Assembly: GCF_003390935.1 (NCBI RefSeq)
Contig: NZ_QNQZ01000011.1
Span: 62,001-126,000, forward strand
Origin: Lewinella sp. IMCC34191
GTDB lineage: Bacteria; Bacteroidota; Bacteroidia; Chitinophagales; Saprospiraceae
DNA length: 64,000 nucleotides
Direction of reading: 5' to 3'
Below the pieces are notes generated by a model. That model was not told the DNA's origin and searched no databases. It worked only from the letters and a program-made list of their open reading frames with translations. Positions 1 to 9,292 of the stretch are shown one piece after another; the first letter of the stretch is position 1; every line of letters starts with the position of its first letter. The position numbers and the translations under genes were made by a program.

Positions 1-201
1 TCCGCTCAGGAGGCCAAAAGCCGAACAAGCTATAATTTATAGCAAATTAATAACAACTATATGGCACCATACCGTCAACGTCTTTATGTGTATTCAACCA
101 TACACACATAAGTACGAATGGTCATTCTGCTACCGGAGGTCGTCGAAAATCGGAATCTTAATAGAGTTGACAGGAGGATACTTCCTCTACGATTTTCAGC
201 T

Positions 202-399
202 ATGAGTATGATTTTGTTTATTTTTTCGCTTTGGGCACCGGTCAATACAGACCTGCCCACCAACCCAAATACCCTTACCGATGATAAGGTGCAGACCACA
301 ACTTGCACCAATGATGGTACGGGTAAGAAAATTATCGACGGTAGCGATTGCGAAATGACGCAGGATGCCGACGGAACCTGGGAGGATAGAGGTTGTTAA
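202..399 (+). CDS. small secreted or membrane-anchored hypothetical protein
   Basis: This 65-residue product is not recognised. The frame is open from an ATG at 118, but I chose the ATG at 202. From there the protein begins with a short hydrophobic stretch (MILFIFSLWA) typical of a signal or anchor, followed by a polar Thr/Asp/Asn-rich tail with three cysteines. The longer form would begin with a charged, non-signal-like segment. An AGGAGG at 172-177 lies too far upstream of 202 to decide the start. A strong hairpin begins 8 nt after the stop, which supports a real, independently terminated transcript. Function unknown. Confidence 0.5.
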   Translation: MSMILFIFSLWAPVNTDLPTNPNTLTDDKVQTTTCTNDGTGKKIIDGSDCEMTQDADGTWEDRGC

Positions 400-406
400 C
401 AGACTT

Positions 407-440
407 AGGCCTCGCTCTTGAGCGAGGCCTATTTATTTAT
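407..440 (+). terminator. rho-independent terminator after the small secreted gene
   Basis: A perfect 10-bp stem (407-416 pairing with 421-430) with a 4-nt loop is followed by an AT-rich tail (atttattta). It lies directly after the stop at 397-399 and before the ATG at 459. Confidence 0.8.
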
Positions 441-458
441 AATTCTTAGCCTTTACCT

Positions 459-1103
459 ATGAGATTATACATATTGATTTTGGTTTTTCTGACAACGAAT
501 ATCCTTGCGGCTCAGACGGCATACAGGATCACCTACGAATTAAGGAGTGTAAACAATACCTATACGAAACTCTCCGAACAGTTTACAGGTGAGGATCGCT
601 CACGGATGGCTTCCGGTGACCACGAAACCAGAACCTTTGAATTATTACACGTAAACGGTATTTCGTTGTATAGTTACGTCTCTTCTCGATATGACGATAC
701 GTATACCGGCCAGCAATACTATTCCGGCACCAGTACAGTACATTATAAAGATATGCGGTCACCGGACGATGTGGAAATGTTGGAAGTAAGCAACACGAGA
801 GGGTGCGCACGAAAAACGACCTATAGATCAGAGCTATATGACCTAACCGATTCTACAAAATTGATCGGCAACCTATTGGTACAAAAAGCGGTCAATCGGG
901 AATTTCCGGACAGCTATGTATGGTTTGCCCCACGTATACCCATATCCGACGGTCCCGGGCAGGAGGCTGGATTCCCGGGTTTAGTCGTCCAAAGAACCAA
1001 TAGCTCCCACAACATAGTGATGGTTGCCATTGAGGAGATCGATAGCGATTCCGTACCTGATATCGCAAGACCCGACTGTGCCCTGGGGCGGGACAACAAG
1101 TAA
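459..1103 (+). CDS. GLPGLI family protein
   Basis: This 214-residue protein has a cleavable signal peptide (MRLYILILVFLTTNILAAQ) and the C-terminal family signature IPISDGPG...GFPGLVVQ. The name-giving GLPGLI motif reads GFPGLV here. GLPGLI proteins are known only as a Bacteroidota family of exported proteins of unknown function, often encoded beside TonB-dependent-receptor-like outer-membrane proteins. That arrangement is seen here, with the next gene at 1449. A periplasmic or surface accessory role for the neighbour is inference. Codon use is more AT-rich than in the genes after 4.4 kb. Confidence 0.8.
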   Translation: MRLYILILVFLTTNILAAQTAYRITYELRSVNNTYTKLSEQFTGEDRSRMASGDHETRTFELLHVNGISLYSYVSSRYDDTYTGQQYYSGTSTVHYKDMRSPDDVEMLEVSNTRGCARKTTYRSELYDLTDSTKLIGNLLVQKAVNREFPDSYVWFAPRIPISDGPGQEAGFPGLVVQRTNSSHNIVMVAIEEIDSDSVPDIARPDCALGRDNK

Positions 1104-1448
1104 TCAGAAGTAGCGATTGCGGAACGGCTCACGATACAGTATACGCAGGTCGGCAATATCCGTCTGCTGCCAGCAATATGCTTTGCGAAAGCTCAAATAA
1201 TGAATATGAGTTTGAAGCATTCGTAGTTAGTAGCGGGAGAGGACGTGAGCGGTCACCCAAATTGCGGTCGAACGCTGCATTATGATCAATGACGCGGCAG
1301 ACATGAAAAAAACGAATACTGATCCGTTACCGGCAATCACCAGACCTGAACGCCCCGGGCAGACGGCGCAACGGAAAAAAACAACTGGAACAAGATCACC
1401 TGCCTTCCTGAACCCGCAGATCAGCCTTTTGCTCCACGTGCCAAACCA
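1104..1448 (+). other. 345-bp spacer; possible 49-codon ORF at 1303-1452
   Basis: No recognisable gene lies between the GLPGLI gene and the outer-membrane protein. One small frame starts at an ATG at 1303 (MKKTNTDPLPAITRPERP...) and ends with TGA at 1450-1452. That stop overlaps the TTG proposed as start of the next gene (1449-1451) in a TTGA arrangement, so translational coupling is conceivable. The peptide has no recognisable features and may be chance. Confidence 0.3.
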
Positions 1449-4136
1449 TTGATCTTGCCTTATCACCAAATACGCTTTCGGCTGGGCATTGTGCTACTGC
1501 TTTTTCTACTTGGTAAATCCATATCTGCACAGCGCAACTTGCGTGTTTTGCTAACGGACCAGTTTGACGAACCAGCCGCAGCCGTCCAGGTCAATTTATT
1601 GGTCGCCAAACAGAAGTTACTGTACGCGGAAGCCCAAAGCGATCCCGCGGGAGTCGTTCGTTTTCCTGCCCTATACTACGGTGATACGGTCTTTCTACAA
1701 GTTGACGACTATCGCTTCGTACCGGCTGTAATCACGATTACCCCGGACGTAGATTCCACCACCTACGTGCTTGACCGGATAGCCTTAGAGCTGACACAAA
1801 TCACCGTAAATGCCGAAAAGAGTCCCGTGGAAATTCACGGAGACACGATGTTTTTCGACGTGGAAGCGTACCGACTGGGCAACGAGACGACGCTCGGCGA
1901 CCTGATTAACCGCATCCCCGATTTGTCCCTGAACGCCAACGGCGACATCGAATTTCAGGGGAAGACAATCGATCATTTATTCGTAGAGGGGAGAGATATT
2001 TTCGGCGGCCTTCAGCGGAGTGCGACCAAAGGAATATCCGCCGAGGACGTAGCTGGCATTCGGCTATTCAAATACTACCAGGGATTCGGGGATGTGATCG
2101 GCGGATTTTCCAAAGAAGTCGCGGTCGACGTACAACTGAAGGGGTCTGCGAAGGCACGGTGGCTCGGCACCGCTGAGGCACTGGCCGGAACGCGCAACGC
2201 CCATGACCTGGCAGTCAACGTCAGCCGCCTCAGCGAAGGAAATGGATTCAACGGCATCGCCAGGGCGAGTACCGCGCCTGGCTCCCAGCTATCGACCCGT
2301 GATTTTCTGAACGCGAAGTCAAACAGCGGCGGCAGCAAGATATTCGGACAGCAGGAACAAACCAGCTTCACACTTGACGATCTTGTCCCCCCTCCCCTTC
2401 GGTTAGCGCAGGGGCTACAACAGTCACGCGCGCTCTTCGGCAGGGTGGGTTACGACCGCCGCATCGACGCGCGAAGAGCCCTCCGGATCAGCGGACTGGT
2501 CAACGAAGAAAAACACGATTTCGCTCGCTTTCAAACACTAAGTTCCCTCAATGCGGCCGGCACGGACAGGAAAATATCCCGGGTGTCGGACGAAGAGGAA
2601 TTTCGCCGGCGCGTCGCAATTGGCAGTGTCGAGCTAAATGTTGGAAACCTTGCGGATACGACCCGGGGCCGGGGCGGACTGAACGTCGACTTCAGCTACG
2701 TGCGCGGTAAATCCGGGGTAAGAAGAACGGTCATCGGACAAGAGACCGACGCTCCGTTGCATCACCGTAGCAGCAATGGATCGGGCAGTTTGCACGCTTT
2801 TCGGATATATCCCACGCCCGGCAATTTTAGTCACAAATCGGAGATTAGCTGGCGCTACGACTTGGACGTCAGTAGCCTGGAAGCGGCCGGCGCAGATTTG
2901 TTGCCCGAATTTCTCCGCGCCACCGACAAGGTCGAATATACCGCCCGGCAAAACAGGGTCGGGTTTCTACACACCATCACGTACGACCGCGACCGCGTTG
3001 CGGGTCACTTGAAAGTGGCCGGCAATGTCCACCATCTCACCACCCGTATTCAGCAAGACTCCCTAGCGAGGCTCGAGGGAGAATACGGACCGCTGTGGGA
3101 CGCCATAGTGCCGATTACCGTAGCAAATGATTATCGTTTGGGTCAGTACCTAATAAGGGCGGTCCTTACCGCGAAAGCCCTACGCCGATCGGCGAGCGAT
3201 CGAACGAATTTCCGATTTCCGTATCAGACGCTCTTTGTATTCAAACGGGGCGCCAATCCCGCGCGGTTCGCGCAGGTACGCGCACTAGCCGCTACAAGGA
3301 TGTCAGCCAGTCTGGAGCAGTCCAGTGGTCTCCCGTCCAGCCCCCGCCCCTTCGTGATCAACAGCAATAACGCGGATCCATTTTTACAGTCACGCGTCTA
3401 TACCATCGGGGCCGATTATTTTAACCGCGACATCCGTGGGACCAAAGCGCTGATTCTATTTACCGCGAACCGCAGTTGGGTAAGCAATGGACAACAGCAA
3501 GTGTTGATGACCCGCGAACGGGGTTGGATAGAAACCTCTTTTTTGCCCTTACGTCATTCCATTAATACTTCAGTTGTATTGCGAGGGCAGATTCCCATCT
3601 CGAAGCGACTATCTGTTTCCGCGGGGACTTCCCTAACGCACACACGCCAGCCGGAGAGTCCGGTTACCCAGGAATTTTATCGGTTGAGCCGCCAAAGTTT
3701 CAGTGCCTCCGCCCGAATGAAGCGCCTGGGTAATTTCGAGCTCTCGCTTTCGTACGCAGCAGATCGGCTTCAGCAAACAATAGATCTCGCACCCGGATCC
3801 AGCACCGATATTCGTTTTAATACGGATGAGTGGAAGGCCACCGTGAGGTATAAATTGGAGAACCGCCTAGAGCTTACCACGGAGGTTGGCTACCGTCGTT
3901 CCGGTACTAGGGGTCTCAACGGCGGAACCACTTTAAGCAACTATCCCGCTTCGATGGAACTGATCTACGAATTGAAAAAGGCTAATCTTCCTAATCTGAT
4001 TTTTCGGGGAAACAACCTCATAAACTATGACCCCCGGCGGCGTCAGGAGGCGGACCTGGATAACCTCGGTGTCACCAACACAAGTTTTACCGACATACCG
4101 GGATACCTTCAGATTGGACTGCAGCAGCGGTGGTAA
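1449..4136 (+). CDS. TonB-dependent-receptor-like outer-membrane beta-barrel protein
   Basis: The 895-residue protein starts with a signal peptide ending near SISAQ, then a carboxypeptidase-regulatory-like beta sandwich (roughly residues 28-110). A plug-like segment follows (TLGDLINRIPDLSLNANG..., FVEGRDIFGG), then a long barrel with alternating aromatic strands ending in a terminal aromatic strand (LQQRW). This is the layout of the Bacteroidota outer-membrane beta-barrel family that pairs with GLPGLI proteins. No ATG is available after an in-frame stop at 1347, so the start must be a non-ATG codon, TTG at 1449 or 1455. Substrate unknown. Transport through TonB is family-based inference; the plug looks reduced relative to true receptors. 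Confidence 0.8.
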   Translation: MILPYHQIRFRLGIVLLLFLLGKSISAQRNLRVLLTDQFDEPAAAVQVNLLVAKQKLLYAEAQSDPAGVVRFPALYYGDTVFLQVDDYRFVPAVITITPDVDSTTYVLDRIALELTQITVNAEKSPVEIHGDTMFFDVEAYRLGNETTLGDLINRIPDLSLNANGDIEFQGKTIDHLFVEGRDIFGGLQRSATKGISAEDVAGIRLFKYYQGFGDVIGGFSKEVAVDVQLKGSAKARWLGTAEALAGTRNAHDLAVNVSRLSEGNGFNGIARASTAPGSQLSTRDFLNAKSNSGGSKIFGQQEQTSFTLDDLVPPPLRLAQGLQQSRALFGRVGYDRRIDARRALRISGLVNEEKHDFARFQTLSSLNAAGTDRKISRVSDEEEFRRRVAIGSVELNVGNLADTTRGRGGLNVDFSYVRGKSGVRRTVIGQETDAPLHHRSSNGSGSLHAFRIYPTPGNFSHKSEISWRYDLDVSSLEAAGADLLPEFLRATDKVEYTARQNRVGFLHTITYDRDRVAGHLKVAGNVHHLTTRIQQDSLARLEGEYGPLWDAIVPITVANDYRLGQYLIRAVLTAKALRRSASDRTNFRFPYQTLFVFKRGANPARFAQVRALAATRMSASLEQSSGLPSSPRPFVINSNNADPFLQSRVYTIGADYFNRDIRGTKALILFTANRSWVSNGQQQVLMTRERGWIETSFLPLRHSINTSVVLRGQIPISKRLSVSAGTSLTHTRQPESPVTQEFYRLSRQSFSASARMKRLGNFELSLSYAADRLQQTIDLAPGSSTDIRFNTDEWKATVRYKLENRLELTTEVGYRRSGTRGLNGGTTLSNYPASMELIYELKKANLPNLIFRGNNLINYDPRRRQEADLDNLGVTNTSFTDIPGYLQIGLQQRW

Positions 4137-4401
4137 TGACATCTACATCAACGAGATCCTCCCAACTGAGATGGGCTACCGGTTCACCCGGCTGAGGTCG
4201 AAATACTGCTCGCCACCGTTGTGACGAACAGGCTTTCGGAAACGTAAGTGGAATGGATATCCCGCCGGTTCGGCTGCAGCCAATTCAAACTGGGCTAACG
4301 CCGACGTACACCGGAGATAAGTTTTAAGTAACCGTCAGTCAGCATGTCCGCCAAAGCTCCGATGCGTGCGACCGATCTGTTTTAGCGGAGGAAACCGAAG
4401 C

Positions 4402-4692
4402 TCAAAATGCCGAGACCGGATTCTCCGACTCGCTCAAAAACTTCTCCGTCTTCGCCCGCTCGACCTTATTGTACAAGCGGTCGGACTCGTGGCGGTCCCG
4501 CACCACCTTCGCCAGGGTGAAGCAGGCACTGACCGTAAAGACGAATCCCATGGCCAGAAAACCTTTGGTCGCCGGCGCGGCCGAGAGCAGCACGATACCC
4601 GCCAGGGTACCGCCGCAGGCCAGGACGAAAGCGATCCAGGCCATGGTAAAGAAAGATTTGCTGTTCGAATGGTCGATGATGGAATGCGACAT
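4402..4692 (-). CDS. YiaA/YiaB family inner-membrane protein
   Basis: This 96-residue protein has two hydrophobic helices (about residues 15-38 and 45-66) joined by a short loop. The second is followed by the charged motif KVVRDRHE, which is characteristic of the two-helix YiaA/YiaB domain. The family is widespread and its function is unknown. The gene stands alone between the outer-membrane protein and the peptidase on the opposite strand. Its ATG is preceded by AT-rich sequence without a clear ribosome-binding site. Confidence 0.75.
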   Translation of the reverse strand: MSHSIIDHSNSKSFFTMAWIAFVLACGGTLAGIVLLSAAPATKGFLAMGFVFTVSACFTLAKVVRDRHESDRLYNKVERAKTEKFLSESENPVSAF

Positions 4693-4813
4693 GGTCGATT
4701 TCGTTTAGTTGCCATGTTAGGTACATGGTGACGGGGAAATTGCGGTCATCCCGACCCGTGGTTTGGCTTTAATCGATAGACGGCCGCCAATTCCGGACGA
4801 ATAGTCAGGAGAT

Positions 4814-4862
4814 CCGCTTCGGCAGACGAACTCCGCTAAGCTGCGTTCGGCGGACGAAGCGG
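4814..4862. repeat. imperfect inverted repeat upstream of the DPP4 gene
   Basis: CCGCTTCG at 4814-4821 is the exact reverse complement of CGAAGCGG at 4855-4862, and the 33 nt between contain further partial CGGA/TCCG complementarity. It could fold as a hairpin between the divergent 4402-4692 and 4935-7127 genes. No function is evident. Confidence 0.4.
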
Positions 4863-4907
4863 AGTGACCCCGCCAAAAACCTCCCGCCCGCCCGTACCGT
4901 TTCCAAG

Positions 4908-4915
4908 TATCTTCG
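4908..4915 (+). promoter_or_regulatory. probable -7 element for the DPP4 gene
   Basis: TATCTTCG matches the Bacteroidota -7 consensus TAnnTTTG at seven of eight positions' constraints (C for the second-last T) and ends 19 nt before the ATG. No clear -33 TTTG was found. Confidence 0.45.
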
Positions 4916-4934
4916 CCCTAATCAACCGAAACAT

Positions 4935-7127
4935 ATGCGCCTGCTTCTGCCCCTCCTGTTTTTATTTGCGGCCTCCCTGCCCGCCCAGCAAGCCCGCCCC
5001 ATCACCCTGGAAGATATCTGGGCTTCCTACACCTTCAGCCCCAACGGCGTCAGCGGCTTCAACTTCCGGCAGGATGGAACCTCGTACACCGAGCGCACCG
5101 ACAATGCCGTGGTCACCTACGACATTACCACGGGGGAAGCAACCGACACGCTCGTCAACGGCGGGGCCCTGCCCACCGACTCCGGTTTCAGCGGACGCAT
5201 CGACAGCTACACCTTCAGCGATGACGAGCGTAAGTTGCTGATCAGCAGCGAGACCGAGCAACTCTTCCGCCGCAGCTCGCAATCCTATTTCTTCGTGTAC
5301 GATACGGAGGACGACTCCTTTACGGCGGTCTACCCCGAAGGAAAGATCCGACTGGCCACCCTGGACCCGACCGGCGAGAACGTGGCTTTCGTCGTCGACA
5401 ATAACCTCTTCATTCGCCACCTCGCAGACGGCGAACTCACCCAGGTCACCAAAGACGGCGAAGTAAACGCCATCATTAACGGAGCCACCGACTGGGTCTA
5501 CGAAGAGGAATTCGGATTCAGTAAGGCGCTCTACTGGAGCCCCGACGGCGAGCGACTGGCCTTCCTTAAATTCGACGAGAGCGCCGTGCCGGAATTTACC
5601 TACACCGACTTTCACAACGGCATGTACCCCGAGTACAACACCTTCAAATATCCTAAAGTCGGCGAGGAGAACAGCACCGTTAGCCTGCACGTCTACGAGC
5701 TGGACGGCGAAGAGACTACTGACCTGCTCACGGTCAATAGTGACGACAGCGGCGAGTGGCACTACATCCCCCGCGTGCAGTGGACGCTGGACGACGAGGA
5801 ACTCACGGCCCAGCGCATGAACCGCCACCAGAATAAACTGGAACTACTCCTCTTCGACGTTGACGACAACGAGCAACGCACCCTGCTGACCGAGGAGAAT
5901 AAGTATTACGTGGACGTCACCGACAATCTTACTTTCCTCGAAGATGGCTTCATCTGGACCAGCGAAGAGAGCGGCTTCAACCAGCTATATCACTACGATA
6001 TGGATGGCGGCAAGCCCGTCCCCCTCACCTCCGCCGCGTACGACGTGACCGAGTTCTACGGCGTACACGACGGCCGGATCTACTTCCAGGCCGCCGGCCG
6101 CGACCCCATGCAACGCGAGGTGTACACCAAAAGCCTGCGGGGCAGGGACTTGCCATCGCCTATTGCGGCGGAGCGCGGGTATAATGACGCCCAATTCAGC
6201 GGGAATTACGGTTACTTCGTCCTGACCAATTCCAACATCAACCGGCCCGCCCGGGTAACCGTCATGGACGACACCGGCACGGAAATCCGTACCATCGTCA
6301 CCAACGACGCCCTCACGGAGCGCATCGGGGACTACGGTTTCCAGCCCGTCGAATTCTTCTCCTTCACTACGGAAGAAGGTACCGAACTGAATGGCTACCT
6401 GATCAAGCCGGCTGGCATGGATTCCACGAAGGCCCACCCGCTGCTCATGCACGTTTACGGCGGCCCCGGCAGCCAGCAGGTGCTGGACAACTGGCGCGGA
6501 TCGAATATGGTCTGGTTCCAGATGCTCGTACAGAAAGGCTTCGTGGTGGCCGTGGTTGACAACCGCGGCACCGGCGCCCGGGGCGAAGAGATGAAAAAGC
6601 AGACCTACCTCACCCTGGGCAAGCAGGAGACGGAAGACCAGATCAGCGCGGCTAAGTACCTCGGCAGCCTGGACTACGTCGATGCCGACCGCATCGGCAT
6701 TTTCGGTTGGAGCTACGGCGGATTCATGGCGCTACACGCGATTCTGCAGGGGAACGAAACTTTTGCCGCCGCCATCGCGGTTGCCCCGGTGACGAACTGG
6801 AAATGGTACGACAGTATTTACACCGAACGCTACATGCGCACCTACGCGGAAAATCAGGCCGGCTACGACGAGAACAGCCCCATAAACTACGCCGACCGGC
6901 TGAAGGGTGACCTGCTACTGGTACACGGTATGGGAGACGACAACGTACACTTCCAGCATACGGCCGAAATGGCGAACGCGCTGATCATGAATAATAAGCA
7001 GTTCGAGACGTACTTTTACCCCAACCGGAACCACGGCATCTACGGAGGCCCGACCCGGCTGCATCTCTATACGAAGATGACCAACTTTCTCATGAATAGC
7101 CTGATGCCGGAAGGCACCAGTAAATGA
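4935..7127 (+). CDS. dipeptidyl-peptidase IV family serine peptidase (S9B)
   Basis: The 730-residue protein has a signal peptide (MRLLLPLLFLFAASLPAQ). An N-terminal beta-propeller follows, carrying the DPP4-type double-Glu signature in the WVYEEEFGF segment, and then a C-terminal alpha/beta hydrolase domain. The catalytic triad is visible as Ser593 in GWSYGG, Asp668 in DDNVH and His700 in NHGIYGG, with spacing close to human DPP4. It should release Xaa-Pro dipeptides from peptides in the periplasm or at the cell surface. It is transcribed alone: a -7-like box lies at 4908 and a terminator at 7193. Full length, no lesion. Confidence 0.93.
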   Translation: MRLLLPLLFLFAASLPAQQARPITLEDIWASYTFSPNGVSGFNFRQDGTSYTERTDNAVVTYDITTGEATDTLVNGGALPTDSGFSGRIDSYTFSDDERKLLISSETEQLFRRSSQSYFFVYDTEDDSFTAVYPEGKIRLATLDPTGENVAFVVDNNLFIRHLADGELTQVTKDGEVNAIINGATDWVYEEEFGFSKALYWSPDGERLAFLKFDESAVPEFTYTDFHNGMYPEYNTFKYPKVGEENSTVSLHVYELDGEETTDLLTVNSDDSGEWHYIPRVQWTLDDEELTAQRMNRHQNKLELLLFDVDDNEQRTLLTEENKYYVDVTDNLTFLEDGFIWTSEESGFNQLYHYDMDGGKPVPLTSAAYDVTEFYGVHDGRIYFQAAGRDPMQREVYTKSLRGRDLPSPIAAERGYNDAQFSGNYGYFVLTNSNINRPARVTVMDDTGTEIRTIVTNDALTERIGDYGFQPVEFFSFTTEEGTELNGYLIKPAGMDSTKAHPLLMHVYGGPGSQQVLDNWRGSNMVWFQMLVQKGFVVAVVDNRGTGARGEEMKKQTYLTLGKQETEDQISAAKYLGSLDYVDADRIGIFGWSYGGFMALHAILQGNETFAAAIAVAPVTNWKWYDSIYTERYMRTYAENQAGYDENSPINYADRLKGDLLLVHGMGDDNVHFQHTAEMANALIMNNKQFETYFYPNRNHGIYGGPTRLHLYTKMTNFLMNSLMPEGTSK

Positions 7128-7192
7128 AACCCAGCGAACTCCGAAGCTAGAACGGCCGTTTGGTCAGAACAGTAAAAGTTTAAACCTATAAT

Positions 7193-7235
7193 GAAAGGCC
7201 AACGTCATGACCCGGCGTGGCCTTTCCTTTTTTAT
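7193..7235 (+). terminator. rho-independent terminator of the DPP4 gene
   Basis: GAAAGGCCA (7193-7201) pairs with TGGCCTTTC (7218-7226) and is followed by CTTTTTTAT. Because the hairpin covers 7217, a possible upstream start for smpB at 7217 is unlikely, which favours the ATG at 7247. Confidence 0.8.
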
Positions 7236-7246
7236 ATTACCCGGTG

Positions 7247-7711
7247 ATGGCCAAAAAGAATAAGAATAATTCCTTCGTTAACCGCAAAGCGAAATTCGAA
7301 TACGAGTTCCTCGAGTCCGTAGAAGCCGGCATCAAATTGCAGGGCACCGAGATCAAGGCGATCCGGGAAGGGCACGTCAACCTCCGCGATGGATACTGCG
7401 CCATTGAAAGGGGGGAGATGTTCATACGCTCCCTCTACATCGGAGAATACAAGCAGGGGAACCAATTCAACCACGAGGAACGGCGTACCCGCAAACTGCT
7501 GATGAAGCGGCAGGAGATTCGCAAGTGGGAGAAGAAAGTCAAGGAAAAAGGCCTGACCATCATCCCATACCGCCTCTACCTCAACGAGCGGGGGCTCGCC
7601 AAGGTAGAGGTTGTCTTGGTTCAGGGTAAGAAGGTCTATGACAAGCGTGATACCATTCGCCAACGCGAATCGAAGCGCGCCATGGACCGGATCAAGAAGC
7701 AGTATCTATAA
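7247..7711 (+). CDS. smpB: SsrA-binding protein SmpB
   Basis: The 154-residue protein matches SmpB end to end. It opens with NRKAKFEYEF, contains the conserved GTEIKAIREGHVNLRDGYC segment and HEERRTRKLLM, and ends in the basic tail KRDTIRQRESKRAMDRIKKQYL-like motif. SmpB binds tmRNA and delivers it to stalled ribosomes, playing the codon-anticodon role in trans-translation. I chose the ATG at 7247 because an earlier in-frame codon at 7217 lies within the preceding terminator and would add a non-homologous hydrophobic stretch. It is convergent with the transglycosylase gene, whose stop is 18 nt away. No tmRNA gene was recognised in the window. Confidence 0.95.
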   Translation: MAKKNKNNSFVNRKAKFEYEFLESVEAGIKLQGTEIKAIREGHVNLRDGYCAIERGEMFIRSLYIGEYKQGNQFNHEERRTRKLLMKRQEIRKWEKKVKEKGLTIIPYRLYLNERGLAKVEVVLVQGKKVYDKRDTIRQRESKRAMDRIKKQYL

Positions 7712-7729
7712 CTGCCGCTTACGAGATCA

Positions 7730-8845
7730 TTATGCCAGCGCGAGCGCTTGGTAGCTGTCGTAGAAATTCATGAGCAGGCCGTCGCGTAGCGACTGGAATG
7801 CCCAGCTCGGACGCTTAAAGAGGAGCCGTTCGGCGGAAACACCCAACAGGATCATCTGTGGATCGTAGCCCATCATAGCGGCGGTAGCGTGGGCGGCGGG
7901 TAGATCTTCGGTCCGCGGCAGCTCTACGAGATTAGGCCGGCCCCAAAGGAAGTGTTGAACTTCCTGCTTCTTCTGGCTGGGAATGCGCAGGCGGTAACCG
8001 GATACGTTGCTTGGAACGTACCCCCGTACGAAGTTGGGGTTAAGGCGGCGCAGCGTAGCAATGCGCACGTCACACTCCCGGGCAACCTTCGCGAGGTTCA
8101 TGTACCGGTGGACCATCACATAGTCCGTGCCTTCCAGTTCGTAAGGAATGAGCCCATGGTCGCCATAGTAATTGACGGCGTAGGCGGCGGCCACGTAGGA
8201 GGCGACGTACCGCTGGGTCTCCCCGGGCAAAAAGGCCTGTACTTTGCTGTACTGCTTGGTGCCGGCGAGACGAATAGCCTTGCGGACGCGGCCGTTGCCG
8301 CAGTTGTAAGCGGCCAGGGCGAGGTGCCAGTCGCCGAATTCGCCGTGGAGGCGCTTAAGCATGAGCACGGCTGCCTCGGTACTGCGGTAGAGATCCAGGC
8401 GTTCGTCGACGATGCTGTCCACGCGTAGTCCCATCTCGCGGGCCGTTTCGGGCATCAACTGCCAGAGACCGGCAGCAGAAACCGGGGATACGGCACCGGG
8501 AACGAGCATCGACTCGGCCACCGCGAGGTACTTCAGCGAAGCTGGCATATGGTGCTTGCGCAGGTAGTACTCGAATACGGGGAAGTATTGGTTGGCGCGA
8601 CCCAGCATGCGCTCGGTACTGCGGTGACCCAATTCCAGATATTCGTTGATTTTACGGTCGGTAAAATCGTCGGTCGTAGCGACCTTCAGCGGTAGATCGA
8701 GTTGCTGAACGCGGTTGACGATCTTGGCGCGGGAGCGCTCTACTTGTGAATTTGATGGTGAGTTAGGAGAAGCTTGGAGTGTGTAGGTGACCGTTACCAG
8801 CAGCAAGATTAACAACTGGCGAAGCACCGGACGGAGCTTACTCAT
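7730..8845 (-). CDS. MltD-like lytic transglycosylase
   Basis: With the start at the ATG at 8845, this 371-residue protein has a signal peptide (LLILLLVTVTYTLQA). A lytic transglycosylase SLT domain follows: the catalytic Glu is expected at residue 111 in AVAESMLVPG, then AAGLWQLMP and ALAAYNCGNGRV. The C-terminal part (MVHRYMNLAKVARECDV...IRIPSQK) resembles a LysM-like module, as in MltD. It cleaves the MurNAc-GlcNAc bond of peptidoglycan to give 1,6-anhydro ends. The frame extends 40 codons upstream to 8965, but that extension precedes the signal peptide and is rejected. It is a single-gene unit. Confidence 0.9.
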   Translation of the reverse strand: MSKLRPVLRQLLILLLVTVTYTLQASPNSPSNSQVERSRAKIVNRVQQLDLPLKVATTDDFTDRKINEYLELGHRSTERMLGRANQYFPVFEYYLRKHHMPASLKYLAVAESMLVPGAVSPVSAAGLWQLMPETAREMGLRVDSIVDERLDLYRSTEAAVLMLKRLHGEFGDWHLALAAYNCGNGRVRKAIRLAGTKQYSKVQAFLPGETQRYVASYVAAAYAVNYYGDHGLIPYELEGTDYVMVHRYMNLAKVARECDVRIATLRRLNPNFVRGYVPSNVSGYRLRIPSQKKQEVQHFLWGRPNLVELPRTEDLPAAHATAAMMGYDPQMILLGVSAERLLFKRPSWAFQSLRDGLLMNFYDSYQALALA

Positions 8846-9292
8846 AGTGTCTATTTCGTGAAAAAATCGCGCCGCCAAAAAACCAGGGACGACGCATGTA
8901 CGGGACCAATTCTGCCCTTTTAAAACAGGCAAGGTGAGCCAATACTCATTCCCTTGCGAATACAAAGCTAGGTGGGTTTACCCTTGCCAATCAAGGGCTA
9001 AAGCCCGAAGCTTTCTCTTTTAACGTACGGTTAAGAGTTCATGTTCGGATTGGGATTTGGCCCCGACGGATCGCTTCCGACACATCGTCGGCCCGCATGT
9101 ACGCTCACCTTACATATGCCGACGTCGATGGGAAAGACCGAATTTTATTGCCCTCCCGGAAAAGGTTAAAAGGGGCGCATTTTTTCTCATTTTAAAGTGT
9201 TAAAATTTACTTAAGCACACGATTTTAACGTTTGCCGGCCCCGAATCGGGCTTTGTGGCGGGTAGCGTAGCTTTGCAAACCAATATCGTATT
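8846..9292. other. 447-bp intergenic region with a divergent promoter
   Basis: No gene was found. The segment separates the transglycosylase (minus) from the oxidoreductase operon (plus). It contains an AT-rich patch (about 9178-9230) and, at 9268-9275, a -7-like element for the plus-strand operon. Confidence 0.6.
9268..9275 (+). promoter_or_regulatory. -7 element for the Gfo/Idh operon
   Basis: TAGCTTTG is a full match to TAnnTTTG and ends 17 nt before the ATG at 9293, implying a leader of about 10 nt. A TTTG at 9252-9255 is too close to be the -33 element. Confidence 0.5.

Noticed and set aside
4962-5828. 288-codon open frame antisense to the DPP4 gene
   Set aside because: GC-rich coding strands give long antisense frames. 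The sense frame has a complete recognised protein, and the antisense product has no family features. The same applies to 9341-10240, 15803-16795, 11418-12209 and 24019-25005.
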